DNA of 7,792 nucleotides, taken from Pseudomonadota bacterium. GTDB taxonomy: Bacteria; Myxococcota; Bradymonadia; UBA4248. The translations under genes were made by a program, and so were the position numbers. The notes below the pieces were generated by a model. The model had not been told where the DNA came from. It saw nothing but the letters and a program-made list of their open reading frames with translations, and searched no databases. The stretch lies in assembly GCA_017629415.1 (NCBI GenBank), contig JAGBXG010000177.1, positions 1 to 7,792 on the forward strand. Reading direction: 5' to 3'. Positions within the stretch are counted from its first letter, which is position 1, and each line of letters starts with the position of its first letter. Shown piece after piece: positions 1 through 6,524 of the stretch.

Positions 1-10
1 GGCTCAAGCA

Positions 11-92
11 CCTTGGAACCCACCATAGATTTGACGTTTTTGTAAGTGAGCCGGGTACTAATCACTATCGTTTTTTGGAAAAATGGGGACCC
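11..92 (+). repeat. Intergenic repeat, copy 1 (upstream of holB)
   Basis: This segment matches 1237-1311 in the same orientation. Shared blocks, in order, are CCTTGGAACCCAC (11-23), ATAGA, TTGACGTTTTT (31-41), GGGTACT (53-59), TATCGTTTTTTGGAAAA (66-82) and TGGGGACCC (84-92). The main difference is a short extra stretch around 42-52, plus a few substitutions. It lies wholly outside genes. Its right end supplies the left arm of the hairpin at 78-107. The family is not recognised and no coding potential was seen. The left boundary may extend beyond the window. Confidence 0.8.
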
Positions 93-107
93 GCTCCCCC
101 ATTTTTC
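78..107 (+). terminator. Strong hairpin, probable intrinsic terminator
   Basis: An 11-bp perfect stem pairs GAAAAATGGGG (78-88) with CCCCATTTTTC (97-107) around an 8-nt loop. The GC core followed by ATTTTT is the shape of a Rho-independent terminator on the + strand. Because the stem carries A5 on one arm and T5 on the other, it could also work on the - strand. No gene ending on the + strand is visible to its left, so the terminated transcript would start outside the window. It also separates holB from anything upstream. Confidence 0.6.
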
Positions 108-180
108 ATCCCTGCAACATACCCCTTCGTAAACGATTGGCGACTTTGCGTACGCCCTGCGCCGGTGCTCCAGAAAAAAG

Positions 181-1164
181 ATGACGATATTTCATGATAT
201 TTTAGGACATGAGAATGTCAAACATGGTCTGCAGCATGCCATGCGCACCGGCAGATTGCATCATGCTTTGCTTTTAACAGGGCCTTCAGGCATCGGCAAG
301 GCCATGGTCGGGCGAGCTTTTATACAAGCTATGATGTGTGAAAAAAGCTCGTTAGAGATGCCCGTGAGATGCGGAGAATGCAGCGCGTGTAAACGTATTG
401 CGAATAAGAATCATCCCGATGTGCTTGAGATTGAAGAATCTACTGCAACCATAAAGATCGAGACAATTCGCGATATTCAGCGCCGTCTTGTCAGTGCACC
501 GTTTGAATCCACACGGCGTTTTGTCATGATTCATGATGTACACAAGATGCAGGATGCCGCCGCCAACTGTTTGCTCAAGACTTTGGAAGAGCCCGATCCT
601 TATACGACGTTTTTGCTCGTGACATCGCAAGAACAGCGTTTGCTTTCAACGATTATCAGCCGATGCCAGGTCGTGCGCTTTGCGGCTTTTGGTTTAGATG
701 ACGTCACGCGCTTTTTGATACAGCATGAGGTACCTGCAGACATGGCAGGACAAATGGCTGCATTATCCGGCGGCAGTTTAGGGGCAGCATTAGATTTAAG
801 CAACGGGGATTATAAAACCGAAGTATTGGGCACATTTGAAGAAATGTTAGGCACATCGTCGATGATGGATGCGTTTTCTGTGGCTTCCAATCTCAAAGGC
901 AAAAAAGCGATGTCCGAGCATTTGCTGACACTGCTGTCAATGTATGTACGCGATATGATGGTGCTTAAAGCAGCACCTGATGCGCCCATTATTCTAGAGC
1001 ATTACCGCCAGCGTATGCTTCAACGTATCGACAATGTTTCGGATAAAAATTTAATACGTGCCGCAAATACCATTCAGGAAATTCATGAAAGCTTTTTGGG
1101 CAATGTGAATGAACTTGTCGCCTGGGAACGCTTGCTCGTCATGATGTACGGCGTGCTGTTTTAG
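181..1164 (+). CDS. holB: DNA polymerase III, delta' subunit
   Basis: The product is the delta' subunit of the clamp loader, an AAA+ protein that helps load the beta sliding clamp at primed sites in the cytoplasm. At 327 residues it has the family's usual size (E. coli delta' is about 334). Visible motifs are a Walker A loop GPSGIGK (34-40), a four-Cys zinc site (Cys53, 64, 67, 70), a degenerate Walker B strand FVMIHD (Asp119), LLKTLEEP (131-138) and the SRC motif (160-162). The intact P-loop Lys and the SRC motif also occur in DnaX, but DnaX is longer and has a different C-terminus, so delta' fits better. ATG at 181 is the only reasonable start: an in-frame TAA lies at 130-132 with no ATG, GTG or TTG between. 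The ribosome-binding site is poor (AGAAAAAAG directly before ATG). The gene stands alone here, between two copies of an intergenic repeat, and converges on the kinase operon. Confidence 0.95.
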   Translation: MTIFHDILGHENVKHGLQHAMRTGRLHHALLLTGPSGIGKAMVGRAFIQAMMCEKSSLEMPVRCGECSACKRIANKNHPDVLEIEESTATIKIETIRDIQRRLVSAPFESTRRFVMIHDVHKMQDAAANCLLKTLEEPDPYTTFLLVTSQEQRLLSTIISRCQVVRFAAFGLDDVTRFLIQHEVPADMAGQMAALSGGSLGAALDLSNGDYKTEVLGTFEEMLGTSSMMDAFSVASNLKGKKAMSEHLLTLLSMYVRDMMVLKAAPDAPIILEHYRQRMLQRIDNVSDKNLIRAANTIQEIHESFLGNVNELVAWERLLVMMYGVLF

Positions 1165-1236
1165 TTTGATGATAGCTCTTTTTGCTGGATGCCAAAGGAG
1201 CTTAGTTCACGGCTTAGGCAAAGTTTTTTGGGGGCC

Positions 1237-1311
1237 CCTTGGAACCCACAATAGAATTGACGTTTTTTGCAGGGTACTGATGATTATCGTTTTTTGGAAA
1301 ACTGGGGACCC
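1237..1311 (+). repeat. Intergenic repeat, copy 2 (between holB and the kinase gene)
   Basis: This is the second direct copy of the repeat at 11-92: CCTTGGAACCCAC at 1237-1249, TTGACGTTTTT at 1257-1267, GGGTACT at 1272-1278, TATCGTTTTTTGGAAAA at 1285-1301 and TGGGGACCC at 1303-1311. It sits between the convergent 3' ends of holB and the kinase gene. Here the flanks also form an imperfect inverted repeat: GGGGCCCC (1231-1238) can pair with GGGGACCCC (1304-1312) with one mismatch, a trait copy 1 lacks. Each end contains a short GC palindrome, which might weakly terminate either convergent transcript. The rest of the 1165-1322 gap shows nothing else. Confidence 0.8.
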
Positions 1312-1322
1312 CACAAAATCGC

Positions 1323-3377
1323 TTAACCTTCCATATCGCGGGCAATTTGATACCATTTATCGGCATTATTTTTGTCATTGAGGTGTATTTCGTAGAGCCT
1401 CGCGAGGCTTGATGCAGCGGTTTTATCTTTGGCCAGGGTCACAGATTGTTCAAACCAATGGATGGCTTGAGGATAATCTCCGGCATCTCTGTAGGCAGAG
1501 CCGATGTGAAATAGGGCAGTGTTATCGCCGAGTGTATAGGCATGTTGATAGGATTCGATGGATCTGAAATAGTCTTTGAAATGGTGCATATAAAGGCGTC
1601 CAAGGGTTAATGCTGCACCTTTGCTGCCAAGTTTATCGGCTTGTTCGAACCAGAATATAGATTCTTCGATATTGTTGTTTTTTTCAAATGCGGATCCCAG
1701 CATAAAAAGATGAAATTTACTATTTTGAATACCTTCCATGAGAGGACGCAGCGATTCTGTGGCTTCAGAAATGCCGAGTTTTTCAGCTTTTTTGAGCCAA
1801 TAGATGGCTTGATATTTATCATTTGAAATATTTTTATACAGATAACCCAGCTGAAGGGCTGCTTGTGCATGATTTTGTTTGGCTGCACGTTCGTAACAGT
1901 CCATGGCAAGGGAATATTTTTGATTGGATTCTAATTCAATGCCTTGTTGATATAAGAGCATGGCCTCTGATTTGTCAGATTGAAGTTCAGAGCTGATTTT
2001 GTTTAATTCCAGATAAATTTCATGCCATTTGTTTATTTCTAAAGTATTGTAAATTTGAGGTTCAGAGTATATTTTCTTTAACTTTAAGCAAGCGGTTTCT
2101 GGTGGGATTGAATGCGCATCTGTTTGAATATGTTTTGGGTAGATATTCGGATATAATTTTTTTGTGCGTTCATGTCCAAGATGAATGGCAAGATGATAAT
2201 AATGCAGGATCAGATGCGTGAGTGAAGAATCTTTTGCAAAGATAATCGCGGCATTATCATCGCCAAAGCATAAACCGATTTTCGTACCGATTGGATGGTG
2301 ATGATATAGGGTATCAATCATTTCCAGGCGTGATACATGGGTTTTACAATTTAATATCGCTGTATGAAAAGTCTGTTTGAAAAGAATATTTTGTAGCTTA
2401 ACCACCTCATTAAAGGGATAAGGATAGGGCATAACGGATAATGTCACTTGAGCCTCTGAGTCTTCGGGGCTTAAATAAGCCAATAATGTAATGGCATCAC
2501 CGACTTTATAATGATTTTCTGGAGATGTATGTGTGTAAAGCTCCCCATGAAATAGGATAGGATTATTTTGATAATTCCATTGAAATTGATATCTGACATA
2601 GAATACCGGTTTTTCGGCAGTAAAAATATAATAAGGTTCTGCGGAAGTTCTTTCCATATTAATAGAAAATGCATCAGCAGTTTTATGATTGAGATTAAAA
2701 TATGAAATATAGGTGATTTTTCCCACAATTTTGGTGCCAATTTTTAGCATAGATTGTGCGGTATCCATATCTTGTGAAGATAATTGGGACAGGGCATAAT
2801 GGGATGATGTTTCCAGAATTTCTATTAATGCATTTCTTTCAATGAGGTTTTTAATCCACACCGCAATACTAAATAAGATTAGAAAAATGCCGGCGATGCC
2901 TATTTTAATACTTCCCAAAAATAATCCTGCAATGGTGAGCAATAACATGGCAAGCAAGCTCAGGCGTGTGCTCCAAGGCATTGTGAATATTGACTTGGTT
3001 TCTGCCATGACGGCAGCTGTATCATTCGTGCTGAATAATGCCGGTAATGTTTCGGCGGTTTGATCTAATGTTTGCCAAAGTTCATAGTTGCCAGGTTCAC
3101 ATATGGATGTGACATCTTGAAGATCTTTTGTCGCTGTTCGCTGGAAAATATTTAAAATCGATGGTGCTTTTTGGCGTGCGAAGGCATCGAACTGAGCAAT
3201 GAGTGTATGGTAATCGCAAATACGATGTTCCAATGAAGGCTCAAGCATGAGATTAAGGGTTTGGACAACGGGCGCAGGCAAATGGCTCAGATGTGGTTCA
3301 ATGATAAGTTTGAAGTCACAAACTTCAATATCAGCCGGAGCAACGCCGGAAAGCATTTCTACGGCGACGGCTCCCAA
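1323..3377 (-). CDS. Ser/Thr kinase, C-terminal part (end of kinase domain, membrane hairpin, Sel1-like repeats); frameshifted from its N-terminal part
   Basis: This is the downstream piece of one kinase gene split by a single-base deletion near 3383; the apparent TTG start at 3377 is really the Leu codon of the kinase motif YALG. In the 684-residue frame, residues 1-75 are kinase subdomains IX-XI (LGAVAVEMLSG; the subdomain XI Arg is Arg52). Two hydrophobic helices follow at about 138-157 and 159-178, a hairpin that would leave both sides cytoplasmic. Residues 216-312 look beta-rich and recall DUF3592-type domains (YVRYQF, YKVGDAITLLAYLSPED). Residues 471-684 form six Sel1/TPR-like repeats with signatures such as AALQLGYLY, AIYWLKKAEKLG and AIHWFEQS, usually protein-binding. 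The frame is open throughout, so the break is recent or a sequence error. The middle is AT-richer than neighbouring genes. Termination is TAA at 1323-1325, converging with holB. The kinase and Sel1-like calls are firm; the DUF3592 likeness is tentative. Confidence 0.85.
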   Translation of the reverse strand: MGAVAVEMLSGVAPADIEVCDFKLIIEPHLSHLPAPVVQTLNLMLEPSLEHRICDYHTLIAQFDAFARQKAPSILNIFQRTATKDLQDVTSICEPGNYELWQTLDQTAETLPALFSTNDTAAVMAETKSIFTMPWSTRLSLLAMLLLTIAGLFLGSIKIGIAGIFLILFSIAVWIKNLIERNALIEILETSSHYALSQLSSQDMDTAQSMLKIGTKIVGKITYISYFNLNHKTADAFSINMERTSAEPYYIFTAEKPVFYVRYQFQWNYQNNPILFHGELYTHTSPENHYKVGDAITLLAYLSPEDSEAQVTLSVMPYPYPFNEVVKLQNILFKQTFHTAILNCKTHVSRLEMIDTLYHHHPIGTKIGLCFGDDNAAIIFAKDSSLTHLILHYYHLAIHLGHERTKKLYPNIYPKHIQTDAHSIPPETACLKLKKIYSEPQIYNTLEINKWHEIYLELNKISSELQSDKSEAMLLYQQGIELESNQKYSLAMDCYERAAKQNHAQAALQLGYLYKNISNDKYQAIYWLKKAEKLGISEATESLRPLMEGIQNSKFHLFMLGSAFEKNNNIEESIFWFEQADKLGSKGAALTLGRLYMHHFKDYFRSIESYQHAYTLGDNTALFHIGSAYRDAGDYPQAIHWFEQSVTLAKDKTAASSLARLYEIHLNDKNNADKWYQIARDMEG

Positions 3378-4069
3378 AGCATAATATCACTTTGGGGGAC
3401 ACATTGGCCCATGAGTTGTTCTGGCGGCATGTAACCGAATGTGCCGGCAACGGTAGAACCGCCATTCTGGACTTGAGGATTGGCTACAGCCCCAAAATCG
3501 AGCAAGGTGACAGTATATGTGCCATCTTCTTTAGGGGTCAGCATCAGATTGGAAGGCTTGATATCGCGGTGAATAATCGGGGGTTCATGCTGATGAAGCT
3601 TTTGAAGTATTTGCAGGATTTGAGAAACAATATCATAGACGGTTTTAAGCTCAAATCTGTGCTTGGATTGGAGCATTTCAGCCAACGTCTGACCTTCGAT
3701 ATATTTTTGAACGATGCAGATAAAAGGCGGTTCTGAAGAGAGGTCTTCAATATATTCATAAAAAGGCGCCACCCCCGGTATATTGAGATTTTCAAGCACT
3801 TTGGCTTCACGTTGAAACAGCTCATATTGCTTCCAAGTGGTGGCAGAATGAACATTGAGCTGCTTAATGGCTACTTTTTCGCCCGTGTGTTGATTTTTAG
3901 CTAGCCAAACTTGTCCTTGTGAGCCTTTGCCAAGTTTTTCAATATATTCAAATGCCGCAAGTTTATCATGTTTTGAAAATAAGCTTGCGGCTGCGTTTGT
4001 TGGCCGAGGAGATATTTCCTGTTCTTCACAGATTTCATGCAAATCCGGACTTTGAAGAGCTGTCATCAT
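3359..4069 (-). CDS. Hanks-type Ser/Thr protein kinase, N-terminal part (truncated by frameshift)
   Basis: This part holds the catalytic core of a bacterial Hanks-type kinase, which transfers phosphate from ATP to Ser/Thr of target proteins. Seen in the 236 residues are the Gly-rich loop GKGSQGQV (48-55), the ATP-binding Lys69 in VAIK, the helix-C Glu88, the catalytic loop HRDIKPSN (167-174, Asp169), the DFG metal site (191-193) and GTFGYMPPEQ (209-218) of the activation segment/APE region. Asp228 of SDI is the last native residue but one; the final seven residues are out-of-frame. The rest of the kinase lies in the downstream frame. ATG at 4069 overlaps the TGA of the upstream gene as ATGA, and no clear Shine-Dalgarno is seen, so translational coupling is likely. 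No signal peptide is present, so the kinase domain is cytoplasmic. If the break is real, this fragment lacks subdomains X-XI and should be inactive. Confidence 0.9.
   Translation of the reverse strand: MMTALQSPDLHEICEEQEISPRPTNAAASLFSKHDKLAAFEYIEKLGKGSQGQVWLAKNQHTGEKVAIKQLNVHSATTWKQYELFQREAKVLENLNIPGVAPFYEYIEDLSSEPPFICIVQKYIEGQTLAEMLQSKHRFELKTVYDIVSQILQILQKLHQHEPPIIHRDIKPSNLMLTPKEDGTYTVTLLDFGAVANPQVQNGGSTVAGTFGYMPPEQLMGQCVPQSDIMLWEPSP
3383..3384 (-). other. Frameshift site: one base missing in the kinase gene
   Basis: On the coding strand the text reads AGT GAT ATT ATG CTT TGG, giving SDIMLW and soon a TAG (3359-3361). Inserting one T gives AGT GAT ATT TAT GCT TTG GGA GCC, that is SDIYALGA, the standard kinase subdomain IX motif, and joins the 684-codon frame. 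The missing base would be a third A in the + strand run at 3383-3384. The repaired gene (1323-4069) encodes 915 residues. No slippery heptamer is present, so programmed frameshifting is unlikely. Confidence 0.85.
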
Positions 4070-5652
4070 GATGGTGTGGGCGTATCAGTTTGTTTTTGTT
4101 TTTGTTCTTCAGCTTTTTGCATCGCTTCACGCTGTTTGGCAGCATCGGCTTCGAAAGCTTTGATAGCTTCAAAGTTGACTGAAATCTTCAGGCTATAATC
4201 GCACATAAAATGGCGGTAATCCGGACTGTTGATTTCCGGGGCAAAAGTGGGTGCATAAATCTTTGAAAGATTTTCAAACACAGGAATGGTGCAACGCCAT
4301 TGGTGCGGTAGAATTTCTGTGACATAAGCAGGAGCGTTGGGGGCTTCCAAACGAATGCTGAGTTTTTCTGTAATTTCAATGGGTTTGCCTTGTCCATAAA
4401 CTGCAAAAGTATACGGTTTATCCGGATCGACTTTGACTTGGCTCATGCTCCCCGATGCTTTGACAACCATCAAAGGCTCGCTCATGAAGAAAACGCGAGT
4501 CTCTGGCGTATCGGTTTCAATCGTAATGGCACCATATAAACCAAAAGGATTGTTCATCACAGATTTGAGCAATGATTTGGTGGGATCGGGTAATTCCGGA
4601 TTGGGCACCGGTGCTTTGGTATCGAGTGTTTTGATATCAAAACCGGTTGCAGCTTGTGCCAAGAGCGGATGCAATGTCAGCTGGGATTTCAGGGCTGCAC
4701 GTTGGCCAGATTCGTCAAGAACAAGAGGTTTGGCGGCTTGAGCATAGCGTTCCCGGAATACAATTTCCCTGAAAACAGTCCATTCACAGGCAGGGGTATC
4801 CATGATGACCGGGAGTTTGTCGCATTCGGCCACGCGAGGGGTCGTTTCGGGTTCGAGAACAATTTTTTTAAAAGCTTTTTCCAGGGGATTTGCGCCAGGT
4901 TTCCGGCTGGGGAACCAATCATAATAAGCTACGGAACGCGTCAGCGGCTTAAAACCTTCGGCCGAAAATCCAAACTTGAGTATGGTTTCTCCTTTGATGG
5001 GCAAATTCCGGATCCAGGTAGATTCACGTGCTCGCAGCTCTGTATAACTGCCGTCTTGCGAACGTGCATAAAGCTGTTTGCCATCCATAGAAATGGCGAC
5101 ATTTGGGGGAAAAGAGTCGAGAAATGCGATATCGCCGTATTCAATGCGATTCTTGCGCGCCTCTTCTTCGGCCTGTTTGCGTTCCAAGTTGGCGATATAA
5201 CGTTCTTCTTCCTGTTTCTGAACGAAATATTCAAATCCAAACCAAGCTCCGACACTGGCCGCAACAACAGCAGCTGTCAGAAAAAGTACGATATACGGCC
5301 GAGCCCCGAGCTTTTGTTTTTCCTGTTCGTATTTGCCGCGTACTTCTAAAGGTTTGCTAAGTCCTAATTGCTGGCAAATGGCTTCGTGATTGGCCGCAAT
5401 ACTTTCTAAACTTTGTGTGATGATCAGCACGGGCTCAGGTTTATCTTCTGCCGCTTTATCCGTTTCTTTTGCGGTTTCAGCGTTATTTTCTGCCGCTTTA
5501 TCCGTTTCTTTTGCGGTTTCAGCGTTATTTTCTGCCGCTTTATCCGTTTCTTTCACGGTTTCCGCGTTATTTTCCGTTTCTTTCACGGTTTCCGCGCTAT
5601 TTTCCGCCGTATTTTCCTGTATTTGAGCATCTTTTGTCGGGTTTTCGGACAT
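4066..5652 (-). CDS. Single-pass membrane protein with a probable periplasmic domain, partner gene of the Ser/Thr kinase
   Basis: I do not recognise a named family. From ATG at 5652 the protein has 528 residues; GAGA six nt upstream supports this start over an in-frame TTG at 5664. Residues 10-70 are Ala/Glu/Lys/Thr-rich 14-residue repeats (core AETAKETDKAA). A short cytoplasmic stretch ends in a basic segment (KLGARP), then one membrane helix spans about 119-142. A charged helical segment (about 145-170) is followed by a large domain to the C-terminus. Residues 182-243 (PPNVAISMDGKQL, then LKFGFSAEGFKP) resemble a PEGA-type beta domain, a type often found in envelope proteins beside Ser/Thr kinases; this likeness is weak. 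Four Cys in the outer domain (277, 289, 454, 484) could form disulfides if it is periplasmic. The C-terminal tail is Gln/Lys-rich. It lies 12 nt after rnhB and overlaps the kinase start by ATGA, so it probably works with the kinase, for example as sensor, scaffold or substrate (inference). Confidence 0.8.
   Translation of the reverse strand: MSENPTKDAQIQENTAENSAETVKETENNAETVKETDKAAENNAETAKETDKAAENNAETAKETDKAAEDKPEPVLIITQSLESIAANHEAICQQLGLSKPLEVRGKYEQEKQKLGARPYIVLFLTAAVVAASVGAWFGFEYFVQKQEEERYIANLERKQAEEEARKNRIEYGDIAFLDSFPPNVAISMDGKQLYARSQDGSYTELRARESTWIRNLPIKGETILKFGFSAEGFKPLTRSVAYYDWFPSRKPGANPLEKAFKKIVLEPETTPRVAECDKLPVIMDTPACEWTVFREIVFRERYAQAAKPLVLDESGQRAALKSQLTLHPLLAQAATGFDIKTLDTKAPVPNPELPDPTKSLLKSVMNNPFGLYGAITIETDTPETRVFFMSEPLMVVKASGSMSQVKVDPDKPYTFAVYGQGKPIEITEKLSIRLEAPNAPAYVTEILPHQWRCTIPVFENLSKIYAPTFAPEINSPDYRHFMCDYSLKISVNFEAIKAFEADAAKQREAMQKAEEQKQKQTDTPTPS
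5447..5602 (-). repeat. In-frame 42-nt tandem repeat encoding a 14-residue unit
   Basis: Three full 42-nt units (5447-5488, 5489-5530, 5531-5572) and one shortened 30-nt unit (5573-5602, lacking 12 nt) lie head to tail near the 5' end of the membrane-protein gene. Units 1 and 2 are identical; units 3 and 4 differ at a few bases (TTCACGG in place of TTTGCGG). Each full unit encodes about ENNAETAKETDKAA. Lengths are multiples of three, so copy-number change keeps the frame. The near-identity suggests recent expansion by slippage or recombination. Confidence 0.9.
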
Positions 5653-5664
5653 GCTATTTCTCAA

Positions 5665-6303
5665 TTATTGCTTCACTTTAAAGGATTTGCGATGAATGGG
5701 AGTGGGGCCGAGTTCAGCCAGGGCTGCACGATGAGCGGCGGTAGGATAGCCGACATTTTTGGCAAATCCGTAGCCGGGGTAAATGGCATCGTATTCGACC
5801 ATTAAATTATCGCGGTGGACTTTGGCCAAAATAGAGGCTGCTGCAATCGACCAGGAACGTGCATCGCCTTTGACATATGCTGTTTGTGCCCAATCCCATC
5901 GCGGAATCAATTTATTGCCATCGATAATGATGTGGGCGTTTGTCTGCGTTGCTCCTAATTGTTCAGCCACCGCCAGCGCGGCGCGTTTCATACCTTCCAA
6001 CGAAGCCTGAAGAATATTCAAACGGTCGATTTCTTCGGGACTGATATCCACCACGGCATACGCAGCGGCATGGGTATGAATGGCATCGATGAGCATATCG
6101 CGTTTTTTCGCCGACAGCTTTTTGGAATCATCGAGCAGCGCAAACAGTTCAAAATCCGGCCCTAAAGTATTGGGAAATGCTACGCAAGCCGCCGTGACAG
6201 GGCCTGCCAGCGGACCGCGTCCGACTTCATCGCAGCCTAAAATGTATTCTTGCCAGCTAGCATCGCGCATCTGCTGTTCTATGGATTCATAAGGATTTTT
6301 CAT
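5665..6303 (-). CDS. rnhB: Ribonuclease HII
   Basis: RNase HII cuts the RNA strand of RNA-DNA hybrids and nicks 5' to single ribonucleotides in DNA, starting ribonucleotide excision repair in the cytoplasm. The 212 residues match the usual bacterial length. The four carboxylates expected at the metal site are visible: Asp25 and Glu26 in GCDEVGRGPLAGPV, Asp128 in IDGN and Asp147 in VKGD. Other family signatures are LLDDSKKLS (56-64), SIAAASILAKVHRD (152-165), YPGYGFAKNVGYPTAAH (175-191) and HRKSF near the C-terminus. ATG at 6303 is supported by GAGA seven nt upstream. It is the first gene after a 310-nt noncoding stretch and is followed 12 nt later by the membrane-protein gene, so it probably heads the operon. 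RNase HII has no known link to Ser/Thr kinases, so the grouping may only reflect shared transcription. Confidence 0.97.
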   Translation of the reverse strand: MKNPYESIEQQMRDASWQEYILGCDEVGRGPLAGPVTAACVAFPNTLGPDFELFALLDDSKKLSAKKRDMLIDAIHTHAAAYAVVDISPEEIDRLNILQASLEGMKRAALAVAEQLGATQTNAHIIIDGNKLIPRWDWAQTAYVKGDARSWSIAAASILAKVHRDNLMVEYDAIYPGYGFAKNVGYPTAAHRAALAELGPTPIHRKSFKVKQ

Positions 6304-6328
6304 GCATCGTTCTCATGGTGAATTTTAA

Positions 6329-6480
6329 GGGGGCAAGCCCCCTGCGGCGCTTTTTGCGCGGCGTATTGAGCCTTTAGGCGAAATAGCAGCGCATGCAAGG
6401 CGTATGGAGGCCGTAGGCCGACATAGCCGCGCGCAAATACGCGCCTACCCCCAATGCGGGGCACTGCCCCGCAACGCCCC
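6329..6480. repeat. GC-rich hairpin mosaic upstream of rnhB
   Basis: This noncoding block contains at least six small palindromes: GGGGGCAAGCCCCC (6329-6342), GCGC-T5-GCGC (6347-6359), GCCTTTAGGC (6370-6379), GGCCGTAGGCC (6409-6419), GCGCG/CGCGC (6429-6444) and GCGGGGCACTGCCCCGC (6456-6472, a perfect 7-bp stem). Inside it, 6360-6398 and 6399-6437 are imperfect tandem copies of a 39-nt unit starting GGCGTAT, with compensatory-looking changes in the GCC/GGC hairpin. The design resembles REP- or BIME-type interspersed elements, which often fold in mRNA and sit between genes. It ends 25 nt before the rnhB ATG, so it would lie in the 5' leader if the promoter is to its right. The family is unknown. 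Confidence 0.7.
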
Positions 6481-6495
6481 GTTTAAGTTTGCTCA

Positions 6496-6520
6496 AGACT
6501 TTTTCTTTTCAAAAAAGTCT
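6496..6520. terminator. AT-rich hairpin, weak terminator candidate
   Basis: AGACTTTTT (6496-6504) pairs with AAAAAGTCT (6512-6520), a perfect 9-bp stem with a 7-nt loop. It lies about 95 nt past the stop of the 6614-7792 gene, in the direction of its transcription. The stem is AT-rich and is not followed by a clean U-run, so termination is only one possibility. Confidence 0.35.
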
Positions 6521-6524
6521 GCAA

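Noticed and set aside
31..61. TTGACG followed by TACTAA as a holB promoter
   Set aside because: The spacing is 19 bp and the -10 matches TATAAT at only three positions; the sequence is part of the repeat that also occurs downstream of holB.
31..70. Resemblance of GAGCCGGGTACTAATC to the 3' end of 23S rRNA
   Set aside because: The match is limited to a few blocks, no further rRNA sequence precedes it in the window, and the second copy at 1237-1311 lacks the GTAAGTGAGCC part while keeping the rest of the repeat.
1166..1381. 71-codon + strand open frame after holB
   Set aside because: It covers the intergenic repeat and runs into the antisense of the kinase 3' end, and its translation shows no recognisable features.
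3375..3390. Programmed -1 frameshifting in the kinase gene
   Set aside because: The junction GATATTATGC is not a slippery heptamer and no strong stem was noticed just downstream; a lost base in a short A run explains it more simply.
5390..5805. Overlapping + strand open frames with repeated hydrophobic units (AALSVSFAVSALFS and similar)
   Set aside because: They are antisense shadows of the 42-nt tandem repeat in the membrane-protein gene; the period is a multiple of three, so every frame looks repetitive and open.
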